Of a stretch of 64,000 bases of DNA, positions 63,477-64,000 are shown piece after piece. The DNA is from UBA4416 sp964543545. Lineage in GTDB: Bacteria > Bacteroidota > Bacteroidia > B-17B0 > Aurantibacillaceae. The notes under the pieces are model-generated. The model worked only from the letters and a program-made list of their open reading frames with translations. It was not told the origin of the DNA and ran no database searches. The DNA lies in the NCBI GenBank assembly GCA_964543545.1, contig CAZIYT010000001.1, forward strand, positions 248,001 to 312,000. Direction: 5' to 3'. How positions within the stretch are numbered: the first letter of the stretch is position 1; each line of letters begins with the position of its first letter. Both the position numbers and the translations under genes were made by a program.

Positions 63477-64000
63477 TCAGGCCCATACTTTGGTCCCTTC
63501 GCTGCAGTTTTTGCAGATGTCGATTTCCTCCCGGGATTTGAGAATGGCTTGCCGGAAATTCCGGTATTTTTCAGAGGCCCATAATTCGGCGAAGGATTGT
63601 TCTTTTAGGTTCCCCAATTGATGTTTGGCGTCCTTATCGAAACAGCAAGGCACCACGATGCCATCCCAGGTAACCACGCAACCGCTCCACATACGCCAGC
63701 ACTGGTTCAGTAATTTATTCTTGATGCGGTAAGTACCATCTGCTTGCTTTTTGTAACGGCTGTACGTTTCATTGACAGGAATCAGCGGGTTGCCCTGCTC
63801 AAAATCATAGACCTGCGCTGTTTTAAACACCACCTCATCCACTCCCAACTCAGCTGCCAGGTTCTCTACGTCCTGCAATTGGTGCTCGTTTGGCTTCACC
63901 ACCAGGAACTGAAATACCACATGCGGCGTTTCGCTCTTCAGCATTTTTTTTGCTTCGATGATCTGCTTTGTTCCGTCGATCACTTTTTGCAGGATGCCTC
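63477..64000 (-). CDS. Radical SAM/SPASM-domain protein, C-terminal part (5' end outside window)
   Basis: The frame is open to the last base of the window on the minus strand; the GTG at 63983 is internal. The SPASM region reads CWRMWSGCVVTWDGIVVPCC, FDKDAKHQLGNLKEQSFAEL and EEIDICKNCSEGTKVWA. Its cysteines bind auxiliary iron-sulfur clusters. The catalytic CxxxCxxC part is outside the window. SPASM proteins modify peptides, or act in cofactor or cell-surface synthesis; nothing here tells which. Confidence 0.8.
   Translation of the reverse strand, partial: GILQKVIDGTKQIIEAKKMLKSETPHVVFQFLVVKPNEHQLQDVENLAAELGVDEVVFKTAQVYDFEQGNPLIPVNETYSRYKKQADGTYRIKNKLLNQCWRMWSGCVVTWDGIVVPCCFDKDAKHQLGNLKEQSFAELWASEKYRNFRQAILKSREEIDICKNCSEGTKVWA

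Overview
The window looks like a chromosomal segment of a member of the Bacteroidota. The signs are three large secreted proteins ending in the gliding-motility/CHU_C (type IX secretion, type B) sorting domain, a three-gene sdhCAB operon with a single cytochrome b subunit, LytS/LytTR signalling, DUF2911 and DUF6799-like proteins, Crp/Fnr regulators of the Bacteroidetes type, and promoters matching TTG-N19/20-TAnnTTTG. Base composition is balanced to moderately GC-rich in most of the window. The exception is a sharply bounded AT-rich block at about 4.62-11.76 kb.

Layout. 0-4.6 kb: tail of a Crp/Fnr regulator, a YgiD-type dioxygenase, an unknown protein, a 21-bp tandem repeat, an RNA-polymerase-alpha-CTD-like protein and a nucleotidyltransferase-HEPN protein. 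4.6-11.8 kb: an AT-rich five-gene minus-strand operon (DNA methyltransferase, NurA-like nuclease, HerA-like translocase, PtuA/OLD-like ATPase, PtuB-like HNH nuclease) behind one strong promoter. This is the best candidate for an undescribed defence system. 11.8-18 kb: gene remnant, AhpD-like protein with its Crp/Fnr regulator, 3-methyladenine glycosylase, and a FecBCD-type metal-chelate importer. 18-31 kb: histidine kinase with a T9SS adhesin, Kup transporter with two overlapping lipoprotein genes, Nudix hydrolase, Hsp20, DUF2911. 31-42 kb: LytS/LytTR pair, then lipid-modifying genes (fatty-acid desaturase, two Cfa-type methyltransferases, COG2907 flavoprotein, DUF1365, DUF1295) with a cupin/JmjC-like protein and a GPH-type transporter. 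42-52 kb: TPR-GAF4-SpoIIE phosphatase, CrtI-like oxidoreductase, secreted TPR-CHAT protein. 52-56 kb: sdhCAB. 56-63.3 kb: two paralogous T9SS surface proteins. The window ends inside a radical SAM/SPASM gene.

The intergenic DNA is unusually rich in dispersed palindromic repeats. Several families recur in the window, with conserved loops and differing but still complementary stems. No tRNA, rRNA, insertion sequence, integrase or CRISPR array was seen.
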